Notes under the pieces: model-generated
Told to the model about the DNA's origin: nothing
Seen by the model: the letters and a program-made list of their open reading frames with translations, nothing else
The model's database searches: none
Assembly (NCBI GenBank): GCA_964389305.1
Contig: CAYMEK010000008.1
Span: 23,932-87,931 of the forward strand
Length of the DNA stretch: 64,000 nt
Source of the DNA: CAYMEK01 sp964389305
GTDB taxonomy: Bacteria; Spirochaetota; Spirochaetia; SZUA-6; DRHE01
Direction of reading: 5' to 3'
Shown: in pieces, positions 9,342 to 18,485 of the stretch
Layout of the letters: each line of letters opens with the position of its first letter
How positions within the stretch are numbered: the stretch's first letter is position 1
Position numbers and translations under genes: made by a program

Positions 9342-9878
9342 ATGGACAAGATACACGGAACCACGATCATAGCGGTGCGCAGGAACGGCCGTCTGGCTAT
9401 GGGCGGAGACGGGCAGGTGACCTTCGGCAACGCGATCATGAAAAGCAAGGCCCGTAAGATACGCAAGATCTACGACAACAAGATTGTGGTAGGTTTTGCC
9501 GGCGCAACCGCCGACGCCTTTACCCTGTTTGAACGCTTCGAGGGCAAGGTGAAGGAGTTCGGCGGTGACCTGAGACGTTCGGCGGTGGAATTGGCCAAGG
9601 ACTGGCGAACCGACAGGGTGCTTCGACGTCTGGAGGCGATGCTGCTGGTGGCGGACGGCAAGGACATGCTCTTGATTTCCGGGACCGGGGATGTGATCGA
9701 CCCGGAAGAGGAGGTGATCGCTATCGGATCGGGGGGCAGCTACGCCTACGCGGCGGCCCGAGCCTATCTCGATTCCTCCACCCTTTCAGCCCGGGAAGTG
9801 GCCGAGCGGTCGCTGGAGATTGCCGCGGCGATCTGCATCTACACCAACTCGGAGATCATCATAGAGGAACTGCCATGA
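9342..9878 (+). CDS. hslV: HslV (ClpQ) proteasome-like peptidase
   Basis: The N-terminal-threonine protease core of the HslUV complex, which degrades misfolded and regulatory proteins in the cytoplasm. The 178-residue sequence begins MDKIHGTTIIAVRRNG, so a six-residue propeptide ending in Gly is expected to be removed to expose Thr7 as the nucleophile. The core motifs LAMGGDGQVTFGN and AIGSGGSYAYAAARA are intact. A short AGAGAGG lies directly before the ATG. The stop overlaps the hslU start by four bases (ATGA), which ensures coupled synthesis of the two subunits. Confidence 0.95.
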   Translation: MDKIHGTTIIAVRRNGRLAMGGDGQVTFGNAIMKSKARKIRKIYDNKIVVGFAGATADAFTLFERFEGKVKEFGGDLRRSAVELAKDWRTDRVLRRLEAMLLVADGKDMLLISGTGDVIDPEEEVIAIGSGGSYAYAAARAYLDSSTLSAREVAERSLEIAAAICIYTNSEIIIEELP

Positions 9879-11320
9879 AGCTGGATCTGGATACCCTTAC
9901 CCCGAAACAGATCGTGGAAGAGCTGGATAAATACATAGTGGGGCAGGACAAGGCTAAGAAGGCTGTAGCCATTGCCTTGCGCAACCGTACGCGGCGGCAG
10001 AGGCTTTCCGAGGATATGCGGGATGAGGTGGCTCCGAAGAACATTATCATGATCGGCCCTACGGGAGTGGGAAAGACCGAGATTGCCCGCCGGCTCAGCC
10101 GCCTCTGCGGAGCGCCCTTTGTCAAGGTGGAGGCCACGAAATACACCGAGGTCGGTTATGTAGGCCGCGACGTGGAGTCGATGATCAGGGATCTGGTTTC
10201 CGTGGCCGTTTCCATGGTCAAAACGGAGCTGCAGGAAGAAGTCAGGGTAGAGGCTGAAAAAAGGGCTGAAGAAGCTCTTCTCGATCTCCTTCTGCCCGGC
10301 CTGGGAAAGCCGGGCCGGGGGCCGGTTCGACCGCCGGGGTTGGACCGGGAAAAAACGCCGGGCGCCGGGCCGGCAGCGTCGGACCTCGGCTCCGAAGGAA
10401 CAGCGGCCGCCTACGGAGAGGCAGACGGCCCGCCCAGTGCTTTGTCCAGCACCCGCGAGAAGTTCCGGGAGAAGCTGCGAAGGGGGGAGCTGGAGGATAA
10501 GACGGTGGAGGTAAACGTCACCCGTAGCCAATTTCCCGCCATCGAGATATTCTCGGGGACCTCCTTCGAGGAGCTGGATGTGAATCTGGGCAATCTGGGC
10601 AACATTTTCGGGGGCCGTAAGAAGCGAAAAAAAACCACGGTGAGCAGAGCTAGGGAGATCTTACTGGCCGAAGAGATGGACAAGCTGATCGATATGGAGA
10701 GGGTCACCGAGCAGGCTATCAAGAGGGCGGAGCAGATGGGGATAGTCTTCGTCGACGAGCTGGACAAGATCGCCTCCAGGCAGAACGCCGCCGGCGTGGA
10801 TGTTTCCCGGGAGGGGGTCCAGAGGGACATCCTGCCGATCGTGGAAGGGAGCAAGGTCAACACCCGCTACGGCATAGTGGACACCTCCCATATTCTGTTT
10901 ATCGCCGCCGGTGCCTTTCATATGAGCAAGCCTTCCGATCTGATTCCCGAACTCCAGGGCCGCTTCCCGCTGCGGGTGGAGCTTCGACCCCTCACCGGCG
11001 AGGATTTCGTGAAGATCCTTACCCAGCCGCGTAACGCTCTGATAAAGCAGTACGAGGAGCTGCTGGCCACCGAGGGGGTGGAGCTGCGCTTCGAGGATGA
11101 GGCGATCGCAAGAATTGCCGAAATAGCCAGCGACGTGAACTCCCGCACCGAGAATATCGGCGCCCGCAGGCTGCACACGGTCATGGAGCTGCTGCTCGAG
11201 GAGGTCTCCTTTAACGCCGCAGATATAGAAGGCCAGACGGTGACCATTACGCCCAAGTACGTAAACGACCGCTTGAAGGACATAGTGGAGGATCAGGATT
11301 TGAGCCGCTTCATCCTCTAA
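9875..11320 (+). CDS. hslU: HslU (ClpY) AAA+ unfoldase
   Basis: The ATPase partner that unfolds substrates and feeds them to HslV. At 481 residues it has normal length. The N-terminal region TPKQIVEELDKYIVGQDKA is diagnostic, Walker A is GPTGVGKTE (near 63), and Walker B is IVFVDELDKIA (near 290). The I-domain (about 110-245) contains a Gly/Pro/Ala-rich linker (about 145-190) that looks less ordered than in well-known homologues. The C-terminus ends DQDLSRFIL, and the last residues of this family dock into HslV. The gene overlaps hslV by four bases, and flgB follows after 54 bases. Confidence 0.95.
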   Translation: MKLDLDTLTPKQIVEELDKYIVGQDKAKKAVAIALRNRTRRQRLSEDMRDEVAPKNIIMIGPTGVGKTEIARRLSRLCGAPFVKVEATKYTEVGYVGRDVESMIRDLVSVAVSMVKTELQEEVRVEAEKRAEEALLDLLLPGLGKPGRGPVRPPGLDREKTPGAGPAASDLGSEGTAAAYGEADGPPSALSSTREKFREKLRRGELEDKTVEVNVTRSQFPAIEIFSGTSFEELDVNLGNLGNIFGGRKKRKKTTVSRAREILLAEEMDKLIDMERVTEQAIKRAEQMGIVFVDELDKIASRQNAAGVDVSREGVQRDILPIVEGSKVNTRYGIVDTSHILFIAAGAFHMSKPSDLIPELQGRFPLRVELRPLTGEDFVKILTQPRNALIKQYEELLATEGVELRFEDEAIARIAEIASDVNSRTENIGARRLHTVMELLLEEVSFNAADIEGQTVTITPKYVNDRLKDIVEDQDLSRFIL

Positions 11321-11374
11321 TCAAGGCCGCTTTACAGGCCGAAACTATTAAAAGAGGAGGGGCGAGAAGAAACG

Positions 11375-11788
11375 ATGTTTACAGGAAGCTTTGCCAAGAC
11401 GGTTGACCTGCTCAAACGAGGGATGGACATCGCGGCCCTGCGCCGCAATGTGATTGCGAACAATATAGCCAACGCCGAGACACCGAACTTCAAACGCACC
11501 GTTGTGAACTTCGAGAGTGAGCTCAAGCGGGCCCTGGATTCTGAGAAGATCAGGCCCCCGCGGCAATTCATCACCGACAGACGGCATATCCCCTTTCACC
11601 GGCCGGTGGACTACAGAACCGTACGGCCGCGGCTGGTGCTGGATTACCTGACTACGGCCAAGAACAACGGCAATAATGTGGATATCGAAGAGGAGGGTAT
11701 GCTGGCCCTCGAGAACCAGCTACTCTATCAAACCATGGCCCAGGCGATTGCCAGCGAGTTCAACCGGGTAAACCTGGTGCTGCGTTAA
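11375..11788 (+). CDS. flgB: FlgB, proximal rod protein
   Basis: First gene of the long flagellar operon; its 137-residue product forms the proximal rod near the MS ring. The N-terminal rod/hook signature (RRNVIANNIANAETPNFKR) and the C-terminal helix (ENQLLYQTMAQAIASEF) form the coiled rod core. AGGAGG lies 14 bases before the ATG, with a nearer purine-rich stretch. There is no clear promoter or terminator in the 54 bases after hslU, so transcription probably continues from hslVU, the same junction seen in Bacillus and in treponemes. Confidence 0.93.
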   Translation: MFTGSFAKTVDLLKRGMDIAALRRNVIANNIANAETPNFKRTVVNFESELKRALDSEKIRPPRQFITDRRHIPFHRPVDYRTVRPRLVLDYLTTAKNNGNNVDIEEEGMLALENQLLYQTMAQAIASEFNRVNLVLR

Positions 11789-11813
11789 AGTGAAGGCGGG
11801 AAGGTAGGGCACT

Positions 11814-12272
11814 ATGGGTTTGTTCACTACGATCAACACGGCAGCCACGGGCTTGACCGCTCAGAGGACGCGGCTGGACGTGATCGCCAACAACATCGCC
11901 AATGTCGATACCACCCGGACCACGGAAGGCGGCCCTTTTCGACGCAGCCGGGTTATCTTTCGACCGCGGGTATCCCAGCCTTACTGGCGCAGTCCCTTTC
12001 TTCCTGAGTATCTCAAGGCAGAAATCGGCCGGGGAGTACGGGTTACCGGTGTGGAGAAGGATTACGACGCCAGCCTGAGGCTGGTGTACGATCCGACCCA
12101 TCCGGATGCCATAAAATCCGGACCGCGCCAGGGCTACGTGGAGTACCCGAATGTGAATGTAGTCAATGAGATGGTGGACATGATCTCGGCTTCCAGAGCC
12201 TACGAGGCCAATGTGGCCATCATGAACGGCAGCAAGAGCATGTTCCTGAAAGCGCTCGAGATCGGGAGGTAG
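11814..12272 (+). CDS. flgC: FlgC, proximal rod protein
   Basis: A 152-residue rod protein that stacks with FlgB. The N-terminal motif LDVIANNIANVDTTRT and the C-terminal sequence VNEMVDMISASRAYEANVA are both complete, so the molecule has the two helices that build the rod. The sequence YVEYPNVNVVNEM is typical of FlgC and separates it from FlgB and FlgF/G. A GGAAGG site precedes the ATG. fliE starts three bases after the stop. Confidence 0.94.
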   Translation: MGLFTTINTAATGLTAQRTRLDVIANNIANVDTTRTTEGGPFRRSRVIFRPRVSQPYWRSPFLPEYLKAEIGRGVRVTGVEKDYDASLRLVYDPTHPDAIKSGPRQGYVEYPNVNVVNEMVDMISASRAYEANVAIMNGSKSMFLKALEIGR

Positions 12273-12275
12273 ACG

Positions 12276-12611
12276 ATGGATCTTCTTTCACAAATATCAG
12301 CCCAGGGGCACCTGATCGAGCTCCAGCGCAGTGACCCCAGACATCTGGCCGGAACCGTTGCCGCCAAGGCCGCGCCGGCTTCGACGCCCGAGTCGGGGTT
12401 CGGGAAGCTTTTTTTCGAGGCCTTGAACGGAGTGAATGATCTTCAGCTTCACACCATGGATCTGACCGAGGCTATGATCACCGATCCAGATACCGTGGAC
12501 ATCCACGATCTTACGGTGGCCATGGCTGAGGCCTCTCTGGCCCTCTCCATGACCAAGGCGATCATGGATCGGGCGATCCAGTCGTACCAGCAGATCATCA
12601 ATATACGTTGA
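12276..12611 (+). CDS. fliE: FliE, MS ring-rod junction protein
   Basis: A small (111-residue) export-gate and rod adaptor that joins the MS ring to the rod. The C-terminal two-thirds carries the family pattern (LTEAMITDPDTVDIHDLTVAMAEA, shown here only in outline, then LALSMTKAIMDRAIQSYQ), with helices that plug into the FliP/FliR gate. The N-terminal 30 residues are variable. Its position between flgC and fliF is invariant in spirochaetes and Bacillus. Confidence 0.92.
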   Translation: MDLLSQISAQGHLIELQRSDPRHLAGTVAAKAAPASTPESGFGKLFFEALNGVNDLQLHTMDLTEAMITDPDTVDIHDLTVAMAEASLALSMTKAIMDRAIQSYQQIINIR

Positions 12612-12662
12612 TGCATAGGTCGATGTAGAAGTATTCAAGCGTTCATGCAGGGGGAGGGGAGA

Positions 12663-14372
12663 ATGAACGAGTGGCTTAAACAGCTTTTGAATCAGATTAG
12701 AAATCTCTGGGGCAAGTGGAGTCTGACCCAGAAGATTATACTGCTCTCCGTGGTCGGGGTAGCCATTCTGGCGGTGATCCTGATCGTGGTGTTCAGCTCG
12801 GCGCCGGCCATGGTACCGTTAATAGGGACTCCAATCACAGACGAGAACAACCTGGCCCGTATCGTTACCGTCCTGGACGAGGAGGGCATAAGCTACAAGG
12901 TGGGGCCGGACAACATGATTTACGTCCAGGATGAGGCTACGGCCCGCCGCATCAGGGCCATCCTGATCCGGGAAGATCTGATCCCGCCGAAAACCGATCC
13001 GTGGGCCATCTTCGATGTGGAACGCTGGACCCTGACGGATTTCGAGCGGGACGTGAACCTGCAGCGGGCCATTACCCGGTCCCTCGAACAGCACATCCTG
13101 GCCCTGGACGACATCGATGCGGTCAGCGTAAACCTGGTGGTCCCCAAGCCGGAGCTGTTCGTGGAAGACCAGAATCCGGTTACCGCCTCGGTGATCATTA
13201 CCCCCAAGCCCGGCTCCGACATTACCGAAAACCGCAAGAAGCTCGAGGGTATACAGAGGCTCATTCAGCTCGCAGTCCCGGGCTTGAGCGCCGAAAATAT
13301 CGTCATCACCGATCAGAACGGGTTGGTGCTCAACGACTTCGAGGGTTTGGAAGACGTGGACAGGATCGAGGTCGCCCGCCGGGAGATGAAGACCAAGAAG
13401 GAGCTTGAGCAGCAGTACAAGGCGGAGATACTCAAGTCTTTACGGGCCATTTTCAGCTTCGACCGGGTGGAAATCCTCAAGTTGGACATCGAGCTGGACA
13501 TGAGCAAACAGACCGTGAACACCGAAGAGCACTTCCCTGTTACCATGAAGAAGGACAATCCCCGCACGCCCTTCGACGAGAGTGAGGTTGTCCCTTCTAT
13601 TACCCTTTCCAAAGAGATCAAGGAGGAGCACTTTGAGGGTACCGGCTTCAACCCAGAGGGGCCCCCCGGGCAGGAGGGACAGACTCCGCCGGCCTATAAG
13701 GACCTGTCCAATCTGGTTGGCAAGTACGATCAGTCCTCCCTGATACAGAACGAGGTGGTCAACAAGAAGAGCACCTATGAGGAGAGGAGTCCCTGGAGAA
13801 TAGCCAGAATTACCACCGGGGTGGCTATTGATGGAGTGTGGAGCAAGGTATACAATGAAAAAGGTGAGCTGGAGCTGAATCCGGACGGTAGCATCAAACG
13901 GGAATATACCCCGGTGAGCGACGAGGCTCTCCAGAAGGCGGAAGCCTTGATCAGAGACGCAATCGGGTATAATAGGGATCGGGGGGATTCGGTGACCGTA
14001 GAGCATATCCCCTTCGATCGGAGCTCCGAGTTCAGTGATGAAGACGAGGCGTTTCGCCGGCAGCGACAGCTGCGCACCACAATTATATCGATCATCATCG
14101 GTATCGGGGCCATCATCTTTGCGGCCATTTTGTACCGTTTGATCGCCAAAGAGCTGGAGCGCCGACGGCGGCTGCGCGAAGAAGAGCTGGCCCGGCAGCA
14201 CCAGGCTATGCGCGAGGCGGCCCTGCGCAGAGCGGAAGAAGAGGGAGCCGAGGTCGAGCTTTCCGTGGAAGAACGGGCTCGCATGGAAATGCAGGAGAAT
14301 GCCATCAACATGGCCCGGGAGCATCCGGAGGACGTGGCTCAGCTAATCAGAACCTGGCTGTTGGAGGAGTGA
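12663..14372 (+). CDS. fliF: FliF, flagellar MS-ring protein
   Basis: FliF forms the membrane-embedded MS ring on which the motor is built. I choose ATG 12663 because GGGGGAGGGG lies just upstream; ATG 12645 is also in frame but overlaps that site. The 569-residue protein has one helix near 18-46, ring-building motifs in the periplasmic region (with SVNLVVPKPELF), a low-complexity insert around 310-370, and a second helix near 472-495. The C-terminal cytoplasmic tail ends with a FliG-binding segment (REHPEDVAQLIRTWLLEE). The gene ends one base before fliG. Confidence 0.95.
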   Translation: MNEWLKQLLNQIRNLWGKWSLTQKIILLSVVGVAILAVILIVVFSSAPAMVPLIGTPITDENNLARIVTVLDEEGISYKVGPDNMIYVQDEATARRIRAILIREDLIPPKTDPWAIFDVERWTLTDFERDVNLQRAITRSLEQHILALDDIDAVSVNLVVPKPELFVEDQNPVTASVIITPKPGSDITENRKKLEGIQRLIQLAVPGLSAENIVITDQNGLVLNDFEGLEDVDRIEVARREMKTKKELEQQYKAEILKSLRAIFSFDRVEILKLDIELDMSKQTVNTEEHFPVTMKKDNPRTPFDESEVVPSITLSKEIKEEHFEGTGFNPEGPPGQEGQTPPAYKDLSNLVGKYDQSSLIQNEVVNKKSTYEERSPWRIARITTGVAIDGVWSKVYNEKGELELNPDGSIKREYTPVSDEALQKAEALIRDAIGYNRDRGDSVTVEHIPFDRSSEFSDEDEAFRRQRQLRTTIISIIIGIGAIIFAAILYRLIAKELERRRRLREEELARQHQAMREAALRRAEEEGAEVELSVEERARMEMQENAINMAREHPEDVAQLIRTWLLEE

Positions 14373-14373
14373 G

Positions 14374-15453
<1,080 letters not shown>

Positions 15454-15459
15454 GGCAAG

Positions 15460-15703
15460 GAGGCCGAAATGCCGGCGCAGCCAGGGAGGGCGGATAGGCG
15501 CCGGCGAAGAGGCAATCCGGAGGTGACCGTGAGGTCAGAGGCCGAAATGCCGGCGCAGCCAGTCCGGAGGTACCCGTAAGGGTAGAGGGCGGATAGGCGC
15601 CGGCGAAGAGGCAATCCGGAGGTGACCGTGAGGTCAGAGGCCGAAATGCCGGCGCAGCCAGTCCGGAGGTACCCGTAAGGGTAGAGGGCGGATAGGCGCC
15701 GGC
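15460..15703 (+). repeat. 99-bp tandem repeat array with covarying GNRA hairpins
   Basis: Between fliG and fliH lie two and a half units of a direct repeat. The unit anchor GCCGAAAT starts at 15463, 15541 and 15640; the second-to-third period is 99 bases, while the first unit is 78 because hairpin B is missing. Hairpin A is TGACC-GTGA-GGTCA (15524-15537 and 15623-15636). Hairpin B is TACCC-GTAA-GGGTA (15571-15584 and 15670-15683). Each follows TCCGGAGG and is followed by GAGG, and both loops are GNRA. Between hairpins lie GCCGGCGC (15471, 15549, 15648) and its reverse complement GCGCCGGC (15498, 15597, 15696). It resembles a structured RNA region more than a coding one. Confidence 0.9.
15469..15579 (+). 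CDS. possible 36-codon leader ORF inside the repeat array
   Basis: A short open frame starts at ATG 15469, five bases after a strong AAGGAGG (15457-15463) that follows the fliG stop, and ends at TAA 15577. The predicted peptide is Arg-rich and resembles no family I know; it reads straight across the repeat unit, so the start segment MPAQP recurs at codon 27. It may be a translated leader, a relic of the original fliH start context captured by the repeat, or chance. The good ribosome-binding site is the only positive evidence. Confidence 0.25.
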   Translation: MPAQPGRADRRRRRGNPEVTVRSEAEMPAQPVRRYP

Positions 15704-15742
15704 AAAGAAGTGAAAAGGCGAAGGGGCAAGGAGTAAACAGGC

Positions 15743-16654
15743 GTGGCCAAGAATGTTTTCAGAGCTGACGAAATTCTCTACCAGTCCCGCAAGGTCTTCA
15801 TCGAGCCGCCCCGGGCAAAGCCCGAAGAGGCTCCCGAAGAGGTGGAAAGCCTCGAGGAGTACACCGGTCCCAGTGTGGATGATTTGCGCAGGGAGGCCGA
15901 TTCCTTCAAGGATCGCTGGGAGGAGGAGAAGGCCCGACTGATTCAAGGTGCCCAGGAAGAAGCCGAGGCGATCAAGAAGGAAGCGGAGAGGGCCGCCTTC
16001 GATGAAGTCAAGCGCAAAAACAGCCAGGCTCAGAAGATACGTCAGGAGGCGGAGGACGAGGCCAAGCGGATCGTCGAGGAAGCGAAAAGACAGGCCGAGG
16101 AGCTGGAAGCAGAGATCCAAAGCAAGGTCGACAAGGTTGAAAAGGAGGCCTTCGCCAAGGGAATCGAAGAAGGGAGAAACCAGGGATTCCAGGAAGGACG
16201 GAAGGAGCTCGAACGCCTGGTGGACACCCTCCAGCGGATCATTGCAGCCGCTATCGAGAAGAGAAACGAGATCATCCAGGAGTCCGAGACTCAGGTCATC
16301 AATCTGGTACTGCTGATCGCCAAGAAGGTGATCAAGGTGATTTCGGAGAACCAGAAGAACGTGGTCATCAACAATGTGGTCCAGGCCCTGCGCAAGCTGA
16401 AAAGCAGGGGAGATGTGGTTATCCGGGTTAACCTGGCCGATGTGGAGCTTACCTCGGAGCACATCAATGATTTCATCAAGATGGTCGAGAACGTGAAATC
16501 CGTAACGGTCCTCGAGGACAGCTCGGTCGATCGGGGCGGCTGCATAATAGAGACGGATTTCGGCCAGATCGACGCCCGCATCTCTTCTCAGCTTCACGAG
16601 ATAGAGGAAAAGATCCTGGAGCTGGCGCCCATCCGCTCCAAAGGGGAGGGGTGA
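15743..16654 (+). CDS. fliH: FliH, negative regulator of the export ATPase
   Basis: FliH binds and restrains the FliI ATPase and docks it to the C-ring. The start is GTG 15743, nine bases after AAGGAG, and this site lies outside the repeat array. The 303-residue protein is dominated by a long charged coiled coil (about 45-170; for example EEAEAIKKEAERAAFDEVK), followed by the conserved C-terminal FliH/V-ATPase-E-like domain (VINLVLLIAKKVIKVI, then SVTVLEDSSVDRGGCIIET). The first residues (AKNVFRADEI) look like the spirochaetal form. A 39-base gap separates it from fliI. Confidence 0.92.
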   Translation: MAKNVFRADEILYQSRKVFIEPPRAKPEEAPEEVESLEEYTGPSVDDLRREADSFKDRWEEEKARLIQGAQEEAEAIKKEAERAAFDEVKRKNSQAQKIRQEAEDEAKRIVEEAKRQAEELEAEIQSKVDKVEKEAFAKGIEEGRNQGFQEGRKELERLVDTLQRIIAAAIEKRNEIIQESETQVINLVLLIAKKVIKVISENQKNVVINNVVQALRKLKSRGDVVIRVNLADVELTSEHINDFIKMVENVKSVTVLEDSSVDRGGCIIETDFGQIDARISSQLHEIEEKILELAPIRSKGEG

Positions 16655-16693
16655 CGGCTCTCATCTTCACCCATTTTTCAGGGAGGGGAAAAA

Positions 16694-18067
16694 GTGGGAA
16701 TCTTCGATAAATATGCCTCGACGCTGGAACGAATCGATCCCATCAAGTACACCGGAGTAGTGCAGAGGGTTCAGGGCGGCCTGATGGTGGAAGCAAAAGG
16801 CCCGCGCGCTGTCGTGGGCGAGCTCTGCCAGATCGTACTGCCGGAAAGCCGCAGAATAGTATGGGCGGAGGTCGTGGGCCTGAAGGGCAGCACAGTACAG
16901 ATCATGCCCTACGACGAGATGGAGGGAATTACGGTCGGCTGCAAGATCATAGCCATAGGCGAGCATCTATCCATCCCGGTTTCGGATCGTCTGCTCGGCA
17001 GGGTGCTCGATGCCATGGGCAAGCCGATCGACGGGAAGGGGGACATCGGCTCCACAGCCTGGTACCCGATCTACCAGTCCCCACCGGATGTATTGCGCCG
17101 TCCCCGAATCGAGCAGAAAATCGCGACCGGAATTCGCTCCATAGACGCACTGGTCACGGTGGGCAAAGGCCAAAGGATGGGGATCTTTTCGGGCAGCGGC
17201 ATCGGCAAATCCACGTTGCTGGGAATGATCGCCCGTAACACTTCGGCGGATGTCAGTGTCATTGCCCTGATCGGCGAGCGGGGCCGGGAAGTCCGTGACT
17301 TCATAGAGAACGATCTCGGCGCCGCCGGCCTGGAGCGATCGGTGGTGGTGGTCGCCTCTTCCAACAAGCCCCCGCTGAGCAGGATTCGGGGTGCCTATGT
17401 GGCCACGGCCATCGCCGAATATTTCCGCGACCAGGGCAAGGACGTGATGCTGCTCTTCGATTCGGTGACGCGTTTCGCCAGGGCCCAGAGGGAGATCGGG
17501 CTGGCTACGGGCGAGCCCCCGGCCAATCGCGGCTTCACCCCGTCGGTTTTCTCGCTGCTGCCCAAGCTGCTGGAACGCAGCGGCACCTCTCCCCGGGGCT
17601 CGGTGACAGGTTTCTACTCGGTACTGGTCGAGGGGGACGATCTGGATGAACCGGTCTCCGATGCAGTGCGGGGCATACTCGACGGCCATGTGGTGCTTAC
17701 CCGCACCCTGGCCCAGAGAAACCACTATCCGGCGGTGGACGTGCTGCAATCGGTATCCCGCCTGGCCGAGAAGGTCAGCGGCCCGAACATTAAGAAGGCC
17801 GCAGGCAGGATGCGCCGGTTGATAGCCATCTATCGGGAAGCGGAGGATCTGATCAACGTCGGGGCCTATGTAGAGGGCTCCAATGCCGAGATCGACGAGG
17901 CCATCGAGAAGATGCCGCGCATCAACAAGTTTCTAATCCAGGACATCGCTGAGAGCTTTCCCCTGGCCGAGATCTACCGGCAGATGGGCGAGATTGTGGG
18001 CGTTTCCATCCCTCCGGAGGAGCTGAGCAATGAGGCGGTTTCACTTCAGGCTAGAGCGACTGCTTGA
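16694..18067 (+). CDS. fliI: FliI, flagellar export ATPase
   Basis: The cytoplasmic ATPase that prepares export substrates for the flagellar type III apparatus. The start is GTG 16694 after GGGAGGGG (16681-16688). At 457 residues it has family length. Walker A (GSGIGKST) is near residue 167, the F1-beta-like segment IGERGREVRDFIEND follows, and Walker B lies in VMLLFDSVTRFARAQRE (near 252). The N-terminal beta barrel and C-terminal helical domain are complete. Its last 38 bases overlap fliJ. Confidence 0.96.
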   Translation: MGIFDKYASTLERIDPIKYTGVVQRVQGGLMVEAKGPRAVVGELCQIVLPESRRIVWAEVVGLKGSTVQIMPYDEMEGITVGCKIIAIGEHLSIPVSDRLLGRVLDAMGKPIDGKGDIGSTAWYPIYQSPPDVLRRPRIEQKIATGIRSIDALVTVGKGQRMGIFSGSGIGKSTLLGMIARNTSADVSVIALIGERGREVRDFIENDLGAAGLERSVVVVASSNKPPLSRIRGAYVATAIAEYFRDQGKDVMLLFDSVTRFARAQREIGLATGEPPANRGFTPSVFSLLPKLLERSGTSPRGSVTGFYSVLVEGDDLDEPVSDAVRGILDGHVVLTRTLAQRNHYPAVDVLQSVSRLAEKVSGPNIKKAAGRMRRLIAIYREAEDLINVGAYVEGSNAEIDEAIEKMPRINKFLIQDIAESFPLAEIYRQMGEIVGVSIPPEELSNEAVSLQARATA

Positions 18068-18470
18068 GATCCGTGCCTTCCGAGAGCGTGAATGGCTGGG
18101 CAAGCTTGCCGAGGCCTCGGGTCACTGTGTACGGCTGTTTCGAAGGATCACTGAAAACAGCACGGCAACCCGTGAGGCTTTTCGCACTCAGGTGACGGCG
18201 GGCGAACATCTTGACCTGCATCTTCTGTCCTACAGGGAGCACTATCTGAAGCGGCTCGGTGGAGAGAAGATCAAGCTGCAAAAGGCATTGGAGGACCGGC
18301 TGCGCCGCCGTGCCGAGGTCCAGAAGAAGTATCAGGAGGTTTCCCGGGACAAGAAGGTACTGGAGAGGCTGAAAGAGAAGAGGCAGGAAGAATATTACGC
18401 CCGGGCCAGGTTGGACGAGTTCAAAGACCTGGATGACCTCAACTCCAGCCAGTTTATAAGGAAACGCTGA
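18030..18470 (+). CDS. fliJ: FliJ, export chaperone/ATPase stalk
   Basis: A 146-residue coiled-coil protein that inserts into the FliI hexamer like the gamma subunit of F1. The start ATG 18030 lies within the end of fliI, after GGAGGAG. The opening (FHFRLERLLEIRAFRERE) fits the FliJ pattern and the rest is helical with many charged residues. Primary sequence conservation is low, so the call leans on length, coiled-coil nature and its place between fliI and flbB, as in Borrelia (flbA). Confidence 0.85.
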   Translation: MRRFHFRLERLLEIRAFREREWLGKLAEASGHCVRLFRRITENSTATREAFRTQVTAGEHLDLHLLSYREHYLKRLGGEKIKLQKALEDRLRRRAEVQKKYQEVSRDKKVLERLKEKRQEEYYARARLDEFKDLDDLNSSQFIRKR

Positions 18471-18485
18471 CACAGGGAGGAAGAC

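Noticed and set aside
11321..11374. A promoter or terminator between hslU and flgB
   Set aside because: Only a short GGCC inverted pair and a poor TATTAA were seen; nothing meets promoter spacing, so I treat hslU-flgB as read-through.
15498..15540. Resemblance of GCGCCGGCGAAGAGGCAA and the later GGTGA to parts of the glycine riboswitch
   Set aside because: Conserved aptamer positions and order do not fit, and the neighbours have nothing to do with glycine. The likeness looks accidental.
15460..15703. Reading the repeat array as a CRISPR array
   Set aside because: The units are contiguous tandem copies with no variable spacers, and there are no cas genes in the window.
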